Shown here piece by piece: positions 50,528 to 63,605 of a stretch of DNA of 64,000 bases. Below the pieces are notes generated by a model. The model made no database searches, had not been told where the DNA came from, and saw only the letters and a list, made by a program, of their open reading frames with translations. Location of the stretch: NCBI GenBank assembly GCA_013399875.1, contig VXAZ01010877.1, positions 557,772-621,771 of the forward strand, written 5' to 3'. Both the position numbers and the translations under genes were made by a program. Numbering within the stretch: position 1 is the first letter of the stretch; every line of letters begins with the position of its first letter. This DNA comes from Gymnorhina tibicen (taxonomy: Eukaryota; Chordata; Aves; Passeriformes; Artamidae).

Positions 50528-53404
50528 GGAAATTAACTATACTCCACTTAAGTTACAGTTTATTAACTTTATAATTTTTGCCAAAGAAAAATTAGATTAT
50601 CTTTTCCAAAGTAATTTCATGCCCTTAGCTGAAACTGCCCACTGACTCCATATAAAAATTGACTTTATTGGGGTCATACATGAATTAATTTAACCCACTT
50701 AAATCTGGCTGGACTTCAAAGCCAGCTGGTATTTTCCTCGCATGGGTTAGCTGAGACCTCCTCAGTCAGCAGAGCTGGGTCTTCCTCTTGCTTCCTCCTA
50801 ATTTGACATGGTATCTATCCACAGGCTTTCAATACCCTGTTGAATAAATAGTGAGGAGCACTGTTTTTTAAACCAACAAGATTATAATAAATGTTGACAG
50901 GAGTCAGATTCTGGAGCTGAAAGATATCCCTTTCTGTGTGTCCGTGTCTATGCTTTCATTGCAAATAAATTTAAAGGAATTATTTCTGTAGAAGTCCTGT
51001 TGCAACCTGTGACTGCATTAATATCAATATTTTTTAAACTTCTGATATAATTTTATGTGTGAATTTTGCCAAAGCTATTTGAACATTAAGGAAACTTCCC
51101 TGTCTGACCATCCAGGAGCCACTCTGGCAGTCACACTCCCACCACCTGAGACTGTCACTGCTGGGACCGAGGTGAGTGGCTCCAGGGAGCTGACAGCTGC
51201 CGGTCTTGATGCCCTACACACCCCACTCTCACAGAGTCAGACCAGATTTCCATACTGGCTCAACCCTAGGATTTCAATAGCAGAATCTCAGACATCTGGA
51301 TCCTTAAAATAACTTAATCATGGTGCAACCACAGAATAATAGGCCAAGCTGGTGCCTACTAGGAGGGACCCTGAACAAAGGACACCTTGAGTTTCATACC
51401 CTCACAGTCTGTGCACAGTAAAGTCTGGGGTCTTCCAGCTGAGTCCTCAGCTCCTGCCGTGTCTCTGAATGTCTGGCTGGGCCACAGGTCCCTGTGCCCT
51501 TTGTTCTGCAGAGGGCCAGCAGTTCACAGCCGCTTGCCTGGGGCTCCAGCACCCGGGGTTCAAACTGCATCTCAAACTGCAGCTGCAGCCTGAGCTACCA
51601 GCACTGAATGTATTCCTCAACATGAACATAAAAGTACTTTCTAACCGTGATTTCTTGATTACAGATCAACAAGGAAATATAAAAAGGATATAACAAACAA
51701 ATAAGTTATTCTTTATAAAACATTCTCATATCTCTAATTCCATGGCCTAAATTTTAAAATGCTGTTAGTCATTCTGAATGAGTTTTTGGGAACCTCACCT
51801 GAATTATAAATGTGCATGGTTTTGATAAAATGCAACAATCAGAAAGTTGTAAGCAATCACCCTCTGAATACCTGTCCCTTTTCAAGTATCTCAGATGCAA
51901 AACTGAAATTTAACTAATTGAAACTATTGATTGACTTATGTAGGGACAGTACTGTACAAATTCTTAATGTAATAGTTGCTCAGCAAACAAGAAACTTTTT
52001 TGTTGCTTTTTTGCTTTTAATCAAGGCATAAAATTAAGACATTTAACTAGCATCCCTTGAATTTCCTTTTCTTTTCATCCTACTTCCTCCATTCAAAGCT
52101 CTGTCCATTGGTTTGTTTACATACACTTAATTAGATTAAACTAATACACATGTATCTTAGTATATTTATAGGATATATCATCCCCTCGTGGATACCCTTT
52201 GCTGGTGACAGTAGTTTCTATTTTTAGTTGAACAACATATTTACTGAGTGCTGGTGCAAGTGTTTGGCTTCAGATTTGTAACACAGTCAAGGTTTATTGA
52301 GCCAACAATTTTGTGGACATATTAATATGGCTGATAATGAAGATACAAATACTTGTGTACAAATTCTGTTTATTTTTACATTTCCAAGAATTATATATCT
52401 AAAATTCTGTCAGCTTCACTCCTCTGAATGTGCATGGGATAGGTTTTTTTAAATTAGAACACAGCAAATACACACCTACATAGCAAAAAACCCAAAAAAA
52501 CCCAGAAAAAAAATGAAGAAGAGCAAATACCAATATCCAGTTCTTTTTTTTTTTTTTCAAAACATGACAGTAATTTTGTTTCACTACATTTTATTACATT
52601 TCATTACATTTAATTTAATTTCATTTAATATAATTTCATTGCTGGGTAGCCCTTAACATTAGCCGAAAACATTCTTAAAAAGGCTTGGTTAGAGTAGAAG
52701 AGTCTCTGTCAGTGCAACTGTCTCCCATGAGTATTTTGGGAGAGCTCTCCCTCTAGTGGGAAAAGAGTTGAGTTTTTGGAAGAGGTGTTTTTCTGTCGCA
52801 CCACATGACAGATATACACAATGGGTCGATGCTGCAGTACGGGAAGAGGAAAGAAAAAAAGGCATTTTGCTAACAATTAGAAGTTAGATGCAGGAAAAAA
52901 ATCATTGTGGACCAGGTCAGAGTGTTTTATGGAACTGTATAAAAAGCGATTGTCATCTTCTGCCTTTCCCAAAAGGAAAAAGGAACCAAACAAAATCAAC
53001 AAAAAACCCCAAACAAAAACAGTTCTCTTATATCAGATGTGCTGCATCTTTTATCTATAAATACATCTGAAAACCCTTCAGAACTTTGCATAAACAGCAG
53101 GTAGAAAATCCTCGTATATTTACTGATTATTCTAGGAAGTAGTCCAGCTTCAGATTAGCTTCTGAGAAAATTCTGTGTTCTTGTTATATCAGCATTTAAC
53201 ATATAAGCCTAACTAGAAACCAGAAAAACTGCCTCAACTGTCTTCCCTTCATCCACTGTGATTCATCAATTCTGATAAGCTTCATCCATTTTGATAAGCC
53301 ATACCTTCCTCAGAGGCTGCAGAAGAAAATATAAACATACTCTGGAAAAGGTGTTAAAAATGGGAAACTTCATTTACTTTGTATTGCTATACCAGCCATT
53401 CACT

Positions 53405-54373
53405 ACAACACTTTGAGCCACGTCATTCAGCCAGTTCTTCATCCAGTGCACCATGTACTGCTCATTCCACAACTGGACAACTTGTCCAGAAGGATGCTAT
53501 GAGGGACAGTATCCAAAGCCTTACTAAAATCTAGGCATCTACATCCACTGCATTCTCTTCTTTCATGAGGTGGATGACCTTGTCTTAGAATGATACCAAA
53601 TGATAGTTGTCTAGGAATTTCTCTTTGTGAACCCATGTAGATTGTGACTGATGATTACATTATTCTTTAGATGCCTTTCAGTAGTACCCAGTATAATCTT
53701 CTACATGATTGTACAGAAACTGAGGGTAGAATAAAATGTCTCTAATTTTCTGGGCATTCCCTCGCTCTTTTTGTGGATGGGAACAACACTGGCCAGTTTC
53801 CAGTCAGTAGAGACCTCCCCTGACACCCAATACCTTTGGTAGATGGTCAAGAGAGGTCCTGCCATAACATCCACCTTCAGAACTCTGGGATGAATGCCAT
53901 CAGGTCCCATGGACTTGTGAATGTTCTGCTGATACAGCTGGTCCCTTAAAATTATGGTGTCCTCAAATGGAGAACCACTGTTCCTGCAGCCCTGTGACTC
54001 AGTGACTTGCCACCCCAAGGCTTATCAGTAGTACTAAAGACTGACTCAAAAAAAGCATTAAACGCCTCTGCCTTTTCTTCATGACCATTTGCCAGGTGAC
54101 CAGCTTCATCAGGTATTGGTTCAGTATTTTCCTTAGACCTCTTCTTGCTATCAACATACTTTAAAAAGCCCTTTTTATTGTCTTGACACAACACTGACCA
54201 GTTTCAATTCTTGGCCTTTCGTGTTTTCTCCCTACAGATGAGAACTACAGCTCTATGATATTCCTGCAAAGCCTGACCTTGCTTCCAGAGAACATACAAT
54301 TTCTCCTTCCACCCAAGTGGCAAAAGGAGTTCCCTGTTCAGCTAAAATGATCTTCTGTCCCTCAGATCAAGGG
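53405..54373 (-). mobile_element. CR1 LINE fragment, ORF2 central region (downstream half of a split copy)
   Basis: Minus-strand translations give, in CR1 order, LNRELLLPLGWKEKLYVLWK, then DNKKGFLKYVDSKKRSKEN, then EAFNAFFESVFSTTDKP, then NIHKSMGPDGIHPRVLK, then FSKALDTVPHSILLDKL. These cover the endonuclease-RT linker and the N-terminal reverse transcriptase. Frameshifts and stops mark it as dead. The 3' end of the element is absent. The upstream half probably continues at 55020-55260. Confidence 0.88.
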
Positions 54374-54574
54374 ACTCAAGACTTGCTTGACTCACAATAC
54401 CATGGCATTGCCTGCTCCAGGGCTTGTGCAAAGTGGTTCTTTGTTGCTGCGTGTAGTTTCCTGCGTTGGTATGGCAGGCCACAACCTTCCTGAGAGCACC
54501 ACAGAGCATTCCTAGGGAGAGTGGGTGATCCACTTTCCCGCAGCCTTTCGGCAGCCTGAGCTATCTCAGTTAAT
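54374..54574. other. unassigned sequence between CR1 and LTR-like element
   Basis: About 200 bases that match neither the CR1 to the left nor the LTR-like block to the right. They stay open on the minus strand for nearly their full length (54376-54585). They may be a remnant of the retroelement's internal region. I do not recognise a domain. Confidence 0.4.
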
Positions 54575-55019
54575 TGTGGGCTCACAACAACGTGGTGGCG
54601 ATAAAGGAGGTGAGAAGGCTCTCATGCATGGAGACTGCAGCAGGTCTTTATTCCATGCTAACTCCCCAAGGCCTAGGACCAGCACATGTGCTAGCCCCCA
54701 TAGGCAGAGGGCTGGCACATGGCATGGTGCTCAAGGCAGAGGGAGAGAGGCTGGGGGCTCGCTAGTCCCCAAAGCAGAGAGAGTGGGCACGTGACTTGGG
54801 AGTCCCTATCTTGGGGAATAGGGGGGCGCAGAGAGTACATGGACGAACGGTCTCAGGGCATAGGGGCGGTACAAGGGCGGTACAAGGGCGGTGTTGGGAT
54901 AACAGAACCAATAGGGAGAGCCTGAGGGAGTGGTTAGGGCTAGAGATGGGGGAAGGGGGTAACCGCATGTAGAGGGCAGGCAGGGATGGGGAAAGGAATG
55001 GGGAAATACACCATCACAG
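54575..55019 (-). mobile_element. LTR-like element (endogenous retrovirus-derived), about 445 bases
   Basis: On the minus strand the block starts TGTGATGG and ends GCCCACA, giving TGTG...CACA ends. An AATAAA signal lies at 54652-54647, about 72 bases before the 3' end, as expected for an R-U5 boundary. It is GC-richer than its surroundings, contains an 11-base tandem repeat and interrupts an older CR1. No matching target-site duplication was seen, and no retroviral coding region is recognisable nearby. A solo LTR or truncated insertion fits best. Confidence 0.5.
54864..54892. repeat. 11-base tandem repeat, 2.6 copies
   Basis: GGGCGGTACAA repeated, within the LTR-like element. Each unit carries a GC-box-like core. 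Confidence 0.95.
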
Positions 55020-55260
55020 TTCTTCAAAACTGACTTGCTCTCATAGAAAGCCCTAAGTCCTCAAAAGGCAGGGCACTGTAAACTGACTCCCTCAGCAACT
55101 TAAGGCTTGCTCTCTTCTAGTCCAGGATAGTGACTCCACTGATCTTTTTTCTTGTTACACTGAAAATTTTAAACTCCACCACTTTGTGATCAGTGTGGCC
55201 AGATGATTATAATTTGAATTACTATACCTACCATCACTTCTCCTACGAGTCCTCTATACA
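55020..55260 (-). mobile_element. CR1 LINE fragment, upstream half of the split copy
   Basis: The minus strand encodes GLVGEVMVG and, after frame shifts, an HKVVEFKIF-like stretch. This is the CR1 ORF2 segment that precedes the part at 53405-54373. It ends at the LTR-like element, so the two halves were probably one insertion. Confidence 0.65.
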
Positions 55261-58200
55261 CAGATAAGAGGTGATAAGATCTCATCTGTTGAGTATATAA
55301 GGAGCCACAGGGAGACACAGAGAGCAACGAAGTGACCTGACGTGGTGCCTTGTGCAGTCTGAGTGAGAAGCCAGCCTCCTGCTCCCTGAACACCTGGGAC
55401 AGAGAGTCTGTGGCCCTGAATGACAGAGCTGGCCACCAGGACAACTGACAGCCTTCACTCGGGCATTGCCTGACTTGTAAGCTCTCATCCTTGTAATGCT
55501 GTCAATGCTCTTTGGACACAGATCTCAAACCAAAGACATAAGAGTGAATCTTTTTTCAGTACTACAAAGCCATCACACAGATTATACATTTTAATTTTAT
55601 TCAGGGAATTCTTTAAAAAGCTTCACCCAAGTCCTGCTATAGGAAAGCAATGCAACTCTTCTATATCAACCAATTAAGTAGTAGAAATTATTATCAGGGT
55701 GAAGCAAGGCACTTGCTGATGGTTTTCTCTCTAAAGTCAGGAACATCTAAGTGGTACGAGAAATTATGACTGAGAAATCTAAGAAATTATGACAGAGGTG
55801 AGATATGGGAAGTTCTAACAATTGCTATTAAAAAATTTGAGAGAATTTATGTACCCTTTGTGTCTTTAAAATAATGCTTTTAATATATGAAAATTACTGA
55901 GTAAATATATGAGCTGAAGTTAGACTAAAACTATAAAAAACCACTGAAAGACACTTTCTAATATTAGACTACAGTGAATCAAGTTTTTCTCTTACATTTG
56001 GATTCTGGTAAACTTCACCTTCCTCAATGTCTGCAGAAGAAAATGCGAAAATACTCCTCTAAAGTTTTTAAAATGTTTAAATAGTATACCAGCCATTCAT
56101 AAAATTGCAAAGAGATTTTTTTTTCTTGCTTTGTTGTTTTTTGCATTATAGGAATTGAGGAAAATATCCCGTGTTTAATTTCCCCTAATTAAATATTATT
56201 CAAAAACTTGGGAGAAAAAAAAAAATAGAAGAAAAAGAGGACACCACAATGCCTCCTCTTACAAGTTTAGTGATTTTCCTCTGGAAATAATCCAAGTTGC
56301 CTCTAAAAGCATGACCAAGAAGTGGCAATGTCTGTGCTCCCTCTCCTGGCTCTGCAGCAACATTGACCTGGGCAAATCCTAACCAGGTTGACATCAGGGC
56401 TGAGGCCTGTACAACAGAAAGAACAAAAATGTAAAGCACTGCACTGTTTCAGCTTCTTCACTGAGGAAAAATAAAAGTTGCTTCAAATGGAAATTAAAAT
56501 TATTTTAAAAATATTTTTTTCCAAGCTTCTTGGAAGTTCTTTTTCCAAGACCTGACAGTTAAAAAATATAAAAATGCCTTGCAAAAGGGACAACAGCACT
56601 TTTCCCAATATTTCTAATGCTGCAGGTAATTTTTAAGAATAGTTACTTACAGACATCCTGATCTCCATGGTGGGTAATCTGAAATCTTTAAAATAATAGT
56701 TTATCTAATAAATTGTTCCCAAAGAAGATGTAAGTAACCTTTTTAACGTTAAAATTATATCCTTTTTAATTGTGTAATTGTAAACCCAGTAGCTCCCCAA
56801 AACCAAACAGTGCCAGAAATAAAAAGTAGATAGCTTCATCCTCTCAGGAGCAATTTATTTGTATATTTTTGTAGGATGAACTCATAGAACTTTGTCACTT
56901 CACCATACATGATTATGTATAGCCTACTATGAAGAAGAATAGGTGGTGTGAACAATACAACTTTCACCTCAAATATGACAGAAGGTATCCTTTAAAATTC
57001 TTTGCAGTGGTTTATTACATTTAACACAGAGCTCTTACATCTGTAGTGTGAAGCCATTCTTGCTGGATTAGTCATGTGGCATCTCAGGTCAATCTTTAAC
57101 AATGGCTGTTTTTTTCAGATTTAACTAATAAAAATTTCTATTTATAATTGAAAATAAATTAGTGGTTTCAAAATAAATGGATAAAGTGCATTCTGGCACT
57201 TGAGATTACTTTTTTCATTTATTACAATTTGATTATGATCTGAGATAGCTAGGCCATCTCAGAGATAATGAGGTTCATACTGTGACTCAGGAATGTCTTC
57301 TCTCCAGCATGGTGTACCCTGCACAAAACTCAGAAAACCAATTTTCCTCTACTCTTGTTCAATTTAATAGGAAGGTGAGCTGGGCATGAGGGGTAGCAGG
57401 AAGGACAAAATAAAGATCCTGCTTGCTTCCTCCTCTGTTTTTTGTATTATTAACATCTGAAACGGAAAATATACCATATCTTTTTTTTTTTTTGCACAAG
57501 ATTTGCAAAGCAAAATACACTACACAGCACTAAGCGAAAATCTGCCACTCCAGAAATCAACTGTCCACATACTGTGTAGTGTGACCCAAAACTATAGGCT
57601 TATGGCCAAAAATGGGACAGAACATTAGGTGGCATCTAAGACACACTGCAGACAGGACTTTGAAAATAACACTTGGGATGGACCAACTTAATTACTAGGG
57701 AGACAGCCTCTCTTCCCTAGCAGTAAATCCCACCCACAGCGTGTGTTCTTCATGACATGACAGGTGAGACTGCAGCACCACCAGCAGCATCCAGCTGCCT
57801 CCAGCCTCAGCCCCTCCTTCACAGCAGTTTGCCCGAGGGAATTGGCAAACGAAGGCAGCCTCTTACCTCACACATAGGCATAAATTCAGGTGTGGCTCTG
57901 CCCCGTAATCATTTGCTTGTGCAAACCAGGATGACACAGTAGCTTGAGACTCCATTAAGAAGATTTCTGGAAGAAGTTGTTCTGCTGGTTGGTGTCACAG
58001 GGGCAGAGTTATGAGCTATGTCTTTCCTTTCCTGCTTCTCTGCAACTTGGGAAGAAAAGGAAGGAGGTATTAATTACACCCTGGCCCCTTTTCCAGTTAT
58101 CCTTCCCATAGGCACAAGCAGGGGCTAAGCTTAATTTTGCTGCCATTGGCAAAGTGGAGCAATCCTGCCTCTGTCCTAGTACAAGTTAACAAGCAAGTCC

Positions 58201-58632
58201 ACAACAAGCTATCCCTGCATTAGTACAAACTACTAATGGTTCTACAGAGGTTCTACACCACCAGCATCTTGACTTACAAAACCAACAGTTTCCACTTTTC
58301 AAAACACAAGGCCATTTAGAGATACACAATACAAGCTTAGCATAGTGTGACTTCAAAGTGTGATGCATCCTGATAAATATCAACTAAATATCCCACTACT
58401 GGTCTCTATTTTTAAACAATAATTAAACCCACAGAATTTGTAGGTTTGACTTCTGACGGTAGCAACTTGTTACAACCTTGGCTTCCAAGAAAACCTGTTG
58501 AACAACTGTTAGGCCAGTTCAAAAAAGCAATGCTCTATTCTATGACTTGCAGTCTCAGGCTAAATGGTACATGCACCAGCTATGAATACTTCAAACACTT
58601 GTGGCTTTGGGACACTCTGCACAAAGCCTTTC

Positions 58633-58709
58633 AATAGAATTGTAGGGTGGTTTAGGTTGGAAGGGACCTCTGGAGTCCTCCCCTGCTCAATAGGGCCACG
58701 TAGACTCCT
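58633..58709 (-). mobile_element. short CR1 LINE fragment
   Basis: The antisense CR1 3' end (tagggtggtttaggttggaa, then gggacctctgg) is followed by 'cccctgctcaatagggccac'. A few tens of bases of the usual 3' region between these parts are missing. It is severely 5'-truncated. Confidence 0.85.
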
Positions 58710-61371
58710 TTTCTCCAGCTATGTCACCTATCTGCTTCCTGCAGGAAGAGAAAGCAGAAGAGATACATAATCCCAAAGTTTAGTTCTGCTGTATAGAAAG
58801 ACTATGGACAAGGAAGTTGTCTAATGTCTAATGTCCACAGCTTATTTAATAATTAAATTCTTTCAAGGTTAGAGGAAAACATTTACATCTTACAGACCAT
58901 CTGCTCTGAGAGCTTTTACAGGCCCCATTTTTTTAAGTGGCAATGGCTCTGTTTGGTTAAATTCACTATGCAGCAGTCAACAGTAAAAAAGCAAAGGACT
59001 AAACATTCATATAAACATTGATCTTTTTGGACCACAGTCAAGTAAGTGTATTACAAAGCTGACCTGCTTTGTGATACCTGTGGAAGCACTAGTAGGTGTA
59101 TTCATGAGGAAAGACAGAAGTTCCTCAGCTTTCAAATGCTCAAGAACTGATAAACATTTGCTATTTGTGAAGGATGGAAGGGGGAGTCTTCAGGTCTGGA
59201 TCAATTCTGTGACATGATCCTCAAAACATATTGACGCCTCCTGAAATGAATCTCGCTACAGACTAGTCAAGGAGCATCAGGAGGAACATCATTTGACCCT
59301 TTTATACACAGTAAGGACAGTACATGTACAGATACATGTCTATGTAGCAACCAATGGCAAACCCCAAAACTCTAAGTACAAACTGAAAATCTGAACAACA
59401 TGCAAAAATGGTTTAGTTCCATCAATCCATCTTGATGCCATCCAGCTTCATCAGCCCTGCTTTTTTAGACTGTGTTGATGCTAGTGGCTGTGATACACTG
59501 CAGGGACATGGAACCCTTGATCTCCAGATCATCCACTCTGATACATCTGAGGTCTATAATGCTGAAATGCTTTTTCTGGGAGACACTAGGAGCCCCAAGT
59601 CTGGAACGGTGTTATATCTGCTAAGCAAAACCAGAATCATATCTAACACCAGAAAAAAACCTCTAGTCAGAGATGAATGTTTAAATACAATTACAAATGC
59701 AATTGCATTTTCTTAAATAAAAAAAGTAAAGCATTAGAAGCATAGATTGAAGAATATTGTAATGACATAAACCAGTCTGGCTTGTCTTCAAAAGAAACCT
59801 AAACTCACTTAAAAAATAAAAAAAACAAGTCAAAAAGTCAAACCAAAACAACCAAACCATATACAAACAAATAAAAAAGAAGAATAATTAACCTTTTGTT
59901 TTCTGTATGACAGAAACACTGAGTCATGAAGGCAGGATAAGTTTGGCAAAAAGATGGATGACGTCCCTAAAATTATTCTCTTCTACAACTATTTTTTGTA
60001 TTTAAAAAACAAGGGACAAATCTGAGTTAAAAAGACAGTTAAGAAAACATCTATGGACAGTTAAGAAAATGTCAGCTTTCAAAGAAAAATCTTTAACACT
60101 TAAAAATTGCAGCTTTACACACTGACAAAGATTGTTTATGAGGACAAGTTCAATGGCTTTGGAGAGGGGTCAGCGAAAATAAAATCTCAAGAAATGTCAG
60201 GAAGGATCCATCTCTTTTAACTTCGCTGGTCACATGCAGCTCTCACGTTAGCAGGTGATCCAATAAAAATGTGGATAAATACAACCCATTGTTTTTAGAC
60301 ATCAAAGGTCACTACACTGTGTTAGATAAGATTACTGCAAACTAAGTGTACACCAAACCTATGAACTTTGGGAGTTATTATAAATGAAAACATCTATACT
60401 ATTCTGAAGAACTTAACAAAGGTTTCGTGAGCCAAAAGGGCTGTTACGAGGGCTATCTGTGATGAATGAATAAGTAAGAGAATTAGATTTGTATTACTTT
60501 ATTTGCATAACAGCTTATTTATATTTTGAATTTATTGATGTTAAAATGCAACATTCATATTAATCCACAGAATATGTATGTCAATTTTCATAGTTTTGAA
60601 ATTATTATTTAGTTACTTAGTTCTTATTAAATGTTTGATACCCATAGGTCATATACATGATACAGATTATCACTATCATATATCAGCTGTAACTGATTTT
60701 TTAAATGAAGGTGTTACCTAAATGAGGGTGAAACCTAAAGAACAGCTGTTCAGCGTGTTCTTTTGTTGCTTTCCAATCTTTTCAAAGATTCATTTTTCCT
60801 TGTTATCTTCTTCAGGGCTTCTTTGTACAGCTAGGCATGAAATTTAGGATCTGGTTTTTTTCCCTTGGACTGTTTGTGAATTTTACATTGAACAGCTACA
60901 GGAGAAATTAAAACTTATTTGTCTCACAGAATTACAACATTGTAGAAGTTAATTATTACTTTGACCCTTTGTACAGATTCTTCATTATGTTGCATTAAAT
61001 GAAACGTGATCTTTATGATTTTTTTTCAGTTAAAGTACTGATTTCACATGTGAATGAAATTTGAGTTAAGTAAAAACTATTCCTTTTTTATGTGTTTTAA
61101 AAACTGCTATTAAGAACCTAAAGATATTGCCTCTTAAGTAGAAACCACCTTATATATAGAAGACACATTATATTTCAGAGGAAATTATTTCCTCAGATCT
61201 AATAAATAGTTTTATTTTGTACTCCTCTAATTCCACCTGTGAAATGAAATGGACATTGCCCAAAAGATGCTACAAAACATTGTAGTCACTTCTGAAGATG
61301 TGGGATATAAATATTTATAAGGCTTTTAATATTTCAAGTCTGCAAACTCTAGAAGTGGGAACGTCAGCAGC

Positions 61372-61390
61372 ATTTATTTATTTATTTATT
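61372..61390. repeat. (TTTA)n microsatellite
   Basis: About five ATTT units. Confidence 0.9.
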
Positions 61391-62937
61391 ACAGTTACTC
61401 TGAATATAGCCACAGAAGTGTGATAACAGCACACTTCTATAAACACAGAAATGTTCCAAAACTACCACATGCAGACAAGTCTTATCCAGTGCATAAAACA
61501 TATTTGTGAAAACCTTTTTGTGATCATTAATTTCATTTAGTTACAGCACTGTGCTTCCAAATGGCTGGAAAAGCAGTTTAGAAAATGAAATAGCAAACAC
61601 AGAAAAGTTGCTACTCTGATTATATCTACACATTTATGTGGGGAAGCCTTAGAGGCTGTGTTTTCTTGCTGGCTGTTGTATATCCAAGGATCAAAGTAGT
61701 TACAAAGATGAGAGTGGACTGATGCAGTGCTTGTCTGAATTATTTCCACTAGACACTGGCTTTTGTAAAGGATTAAGGGACAGATCCAAAACCAAATTAA
61801 GATTCTTATCACAATGCCTAATCTCTGTGTGCCTGTCCCTTCAGAGACCCATCAGAATCCCAAGCTTAGTGACCTTTTTTACGTGTTCACAAGGAGTTAA
61901 CTTACAAGTTGGTGACTGTGAGTCGAGGACTTTTTACATGTTTATAGAACAGTCTCCAGAAAATTTCAGGCTCTGGTGATTTTCTGTCTACTGACTGGAT
62001 GTGCTGTTCATTTTCCACTGTGCAGGGAAATCGAAGTATATCTTGTAATTGGGAAGTCTTCACCAAAGTACCTACTAAACTGGCAGCTTATTTGGTTGGC
62101 TTGCTACACTCTCCAGTCTTGAACAAGCTTTCAAGGATGATAATCAAGCCACAGATAATTGAGTGCAGGCAGCCTTAGCCTCCTCCAGCTCTCATTTAGG
62201 TGTCTTAGTGACAGTGAATCACTTGAAGTTCCTCTCTCTCTGAGAACACCAGGCGAGCAGCTCAGGAGTCATCCCGAGAAAGGCAGAGTGAATGATTTCC
62301 TTGAAACACTTGCCTTTGTGCACTGCCTGTGCACAGCGCCTGGCTCGGGAGCTCAGGTGCGATGCAGATCTTTCGAAAGCCCAGATCAATCTGACTGAGG
62401 GACATTGAGCCGGGACATTTTCTTTCAGCGCTCGGGCACCAGCGGAAGCAGCACGTACGTAACTCCCCATGGGAAGGCGCCACACGGGTGGGCACAGGTG
62501 TACAGGGAGCTGTTCCATGTGCTCCCACCGCCGCAGCCCGTGGGGATGTCCGAGCAGCGGCGTGGGCTGGGCTCCCCCGCCAAGCGCACCCTGAGGAGCT
62601 GGGACCCCCCGCGTCAGGAAGATTCGGAACTTTGCTGCCAACTCCCATGTTTTCAAACACATCTTTTTTGGTCCCAGCTTTTCTTATTCACAAGAAAGAA
62701 AAAAAAAAAAAAAAGGGGTGCTTTTCCTTTTCCTGTCACTGGCAAACATTTCTGGGAGTTTGCGTGTGGGGAGGGAGCCGAAGGTGTACTGGCTGTGCCT
62801 CCCTTCTTGCTTGTCCAGGGTGCGGTTCTTTATTGCAGCTCCCGGCTGCCCGGGGAGACTGGGGGGCTGCTCTCCACTGGTGGGAGGGCAGAGACGGGCG
62901 GCAGCTGTGTTCAGTTCAGGGCTTATCACAAGGAATA

Positions 62938-63605
62938 AACCCGAGCACCAGCACAGATTGAGGGTGACCTGCTAGAAAGCAGCTCTGCTGAGGAAGGCCT
63001 GGGGGTCCTGGTGGACAACAAGCTGTCCATGAGCAGCAGTGTGCCCTGGTGGCCAAGAAGGCCAGTGGTATCCTGGGATGCATCAGGAAAAGCATTGCCA
63101 GTAGGTTGTGGGAGATGATCCTGCACCTCTACTCCGCCCTGGTGAGGCCACATCTGAAGTGCTGTGTCCAGTTCTGGGCTCCTCAGTACAAGAGAGACAT
63201 GGAGCTCCTGGAGTAGGTCTAGCAGATGCTATGGCCTGTTCAGTCTCAAGAAGAGACAACTGAGAGGGGGTCTTATGAATGTCTATAAGTATCTGAAGGG
63301 AGGGTGCCAGGAGGATGGAGCTAGGCTGTTCTCGGTGGTGATGAGCAATAGGACAAGAGGCAATGGGCAGAGACTGATGCACAGGAAGCTTCACCTGAAT
63401 CTGAAGAAAATTCTTGACTGGGCAGATGACCATGCGTAAGAATAGATTGTCCACAGAGGTTGTGTCCCTCAGTGGAGTTATTCAAGAACGATCTGGAAGC
63501 AGCCCTGTTCAATTTGCTCTAGGATGACCCTGCTTGAGCAGGGAGGTTGGGCCAGATGACCCACTGTGGTCCCTTCCAACCTCACCCATTCTATGATTCT
63601 CTGAT
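62938..63605 (+). mobile_element. CR1 LINE fragment, 3' part, plus strand
   Basis: The plus strand encodes CR1 ORF2 C-terminal phrases, with frame breaks: [40 protein letters not shown] and ARLFSVVMSNRTRGNGQRL. It ends with the canonical 3' tip (ggtcccttccaacctcaccc, then attctatgattct) at about 63605. It is 5'-truncated. It and 34958-35440 are the only plus-strand CR1 pieces found, and its 3' end lies about 110 bases from the right-hand CpG island. Confidence 0.95.

Larger units (their letters stand above)
48656..53404. other. intergenic; GC-rich patches unclassified
   Basis: It contains GC-richer segments at about 48660-49250, 49590-49880 and 51090-51620 that look repeat-derived but match nothing I can name. 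A CR1-like 3' tip may be present at about 51340. A GT microsatellite lies at 50506-50527 and AT palindromes at 50350-50404. A weak reverse CTCF-like motif is at 52747-52759, and a low-complexity T/A tract lies at about 52580-52640. No gene was seen. Confidence 0.5.
55261..62937. other. intergenic; one short CR1, GC-rich patch near 62.4 kb
   Basis: Mostly AT-rich unique sequence. A promoter-like string GAGTATATAAGG occurs near 55293 without other support. A 14-base direct repeat GACAGTTAAGAAAA lies at 60034 and 60056, a TTTA microsatellite at 61372-61390, and a moderately CpG-containing patch at about 62330-62640. No gene was recognised. Confidence 0.55.

Noticed and set aside
52399..52584. 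61-codon minus-strand frame with a hydrophobic Phe/Leu stretch
   Set aside because: It arises from A/T homopolymers. No conserved membrane protein was recognised.
55288..55320. GAGTATATAAGG as an LTR or gene promoter
   Set aside because: No polyadenylation signal, terminal motif or downstream frame was found. The left neighbour is ordinary CR1.
62405..62961. 177- and 157-codon plus-strand open frames near the right edge
   Set aside because: They run through an A homopolymer and GC-rich sequence, with Lys and Gly runs and no domain. Not supported as a gene.
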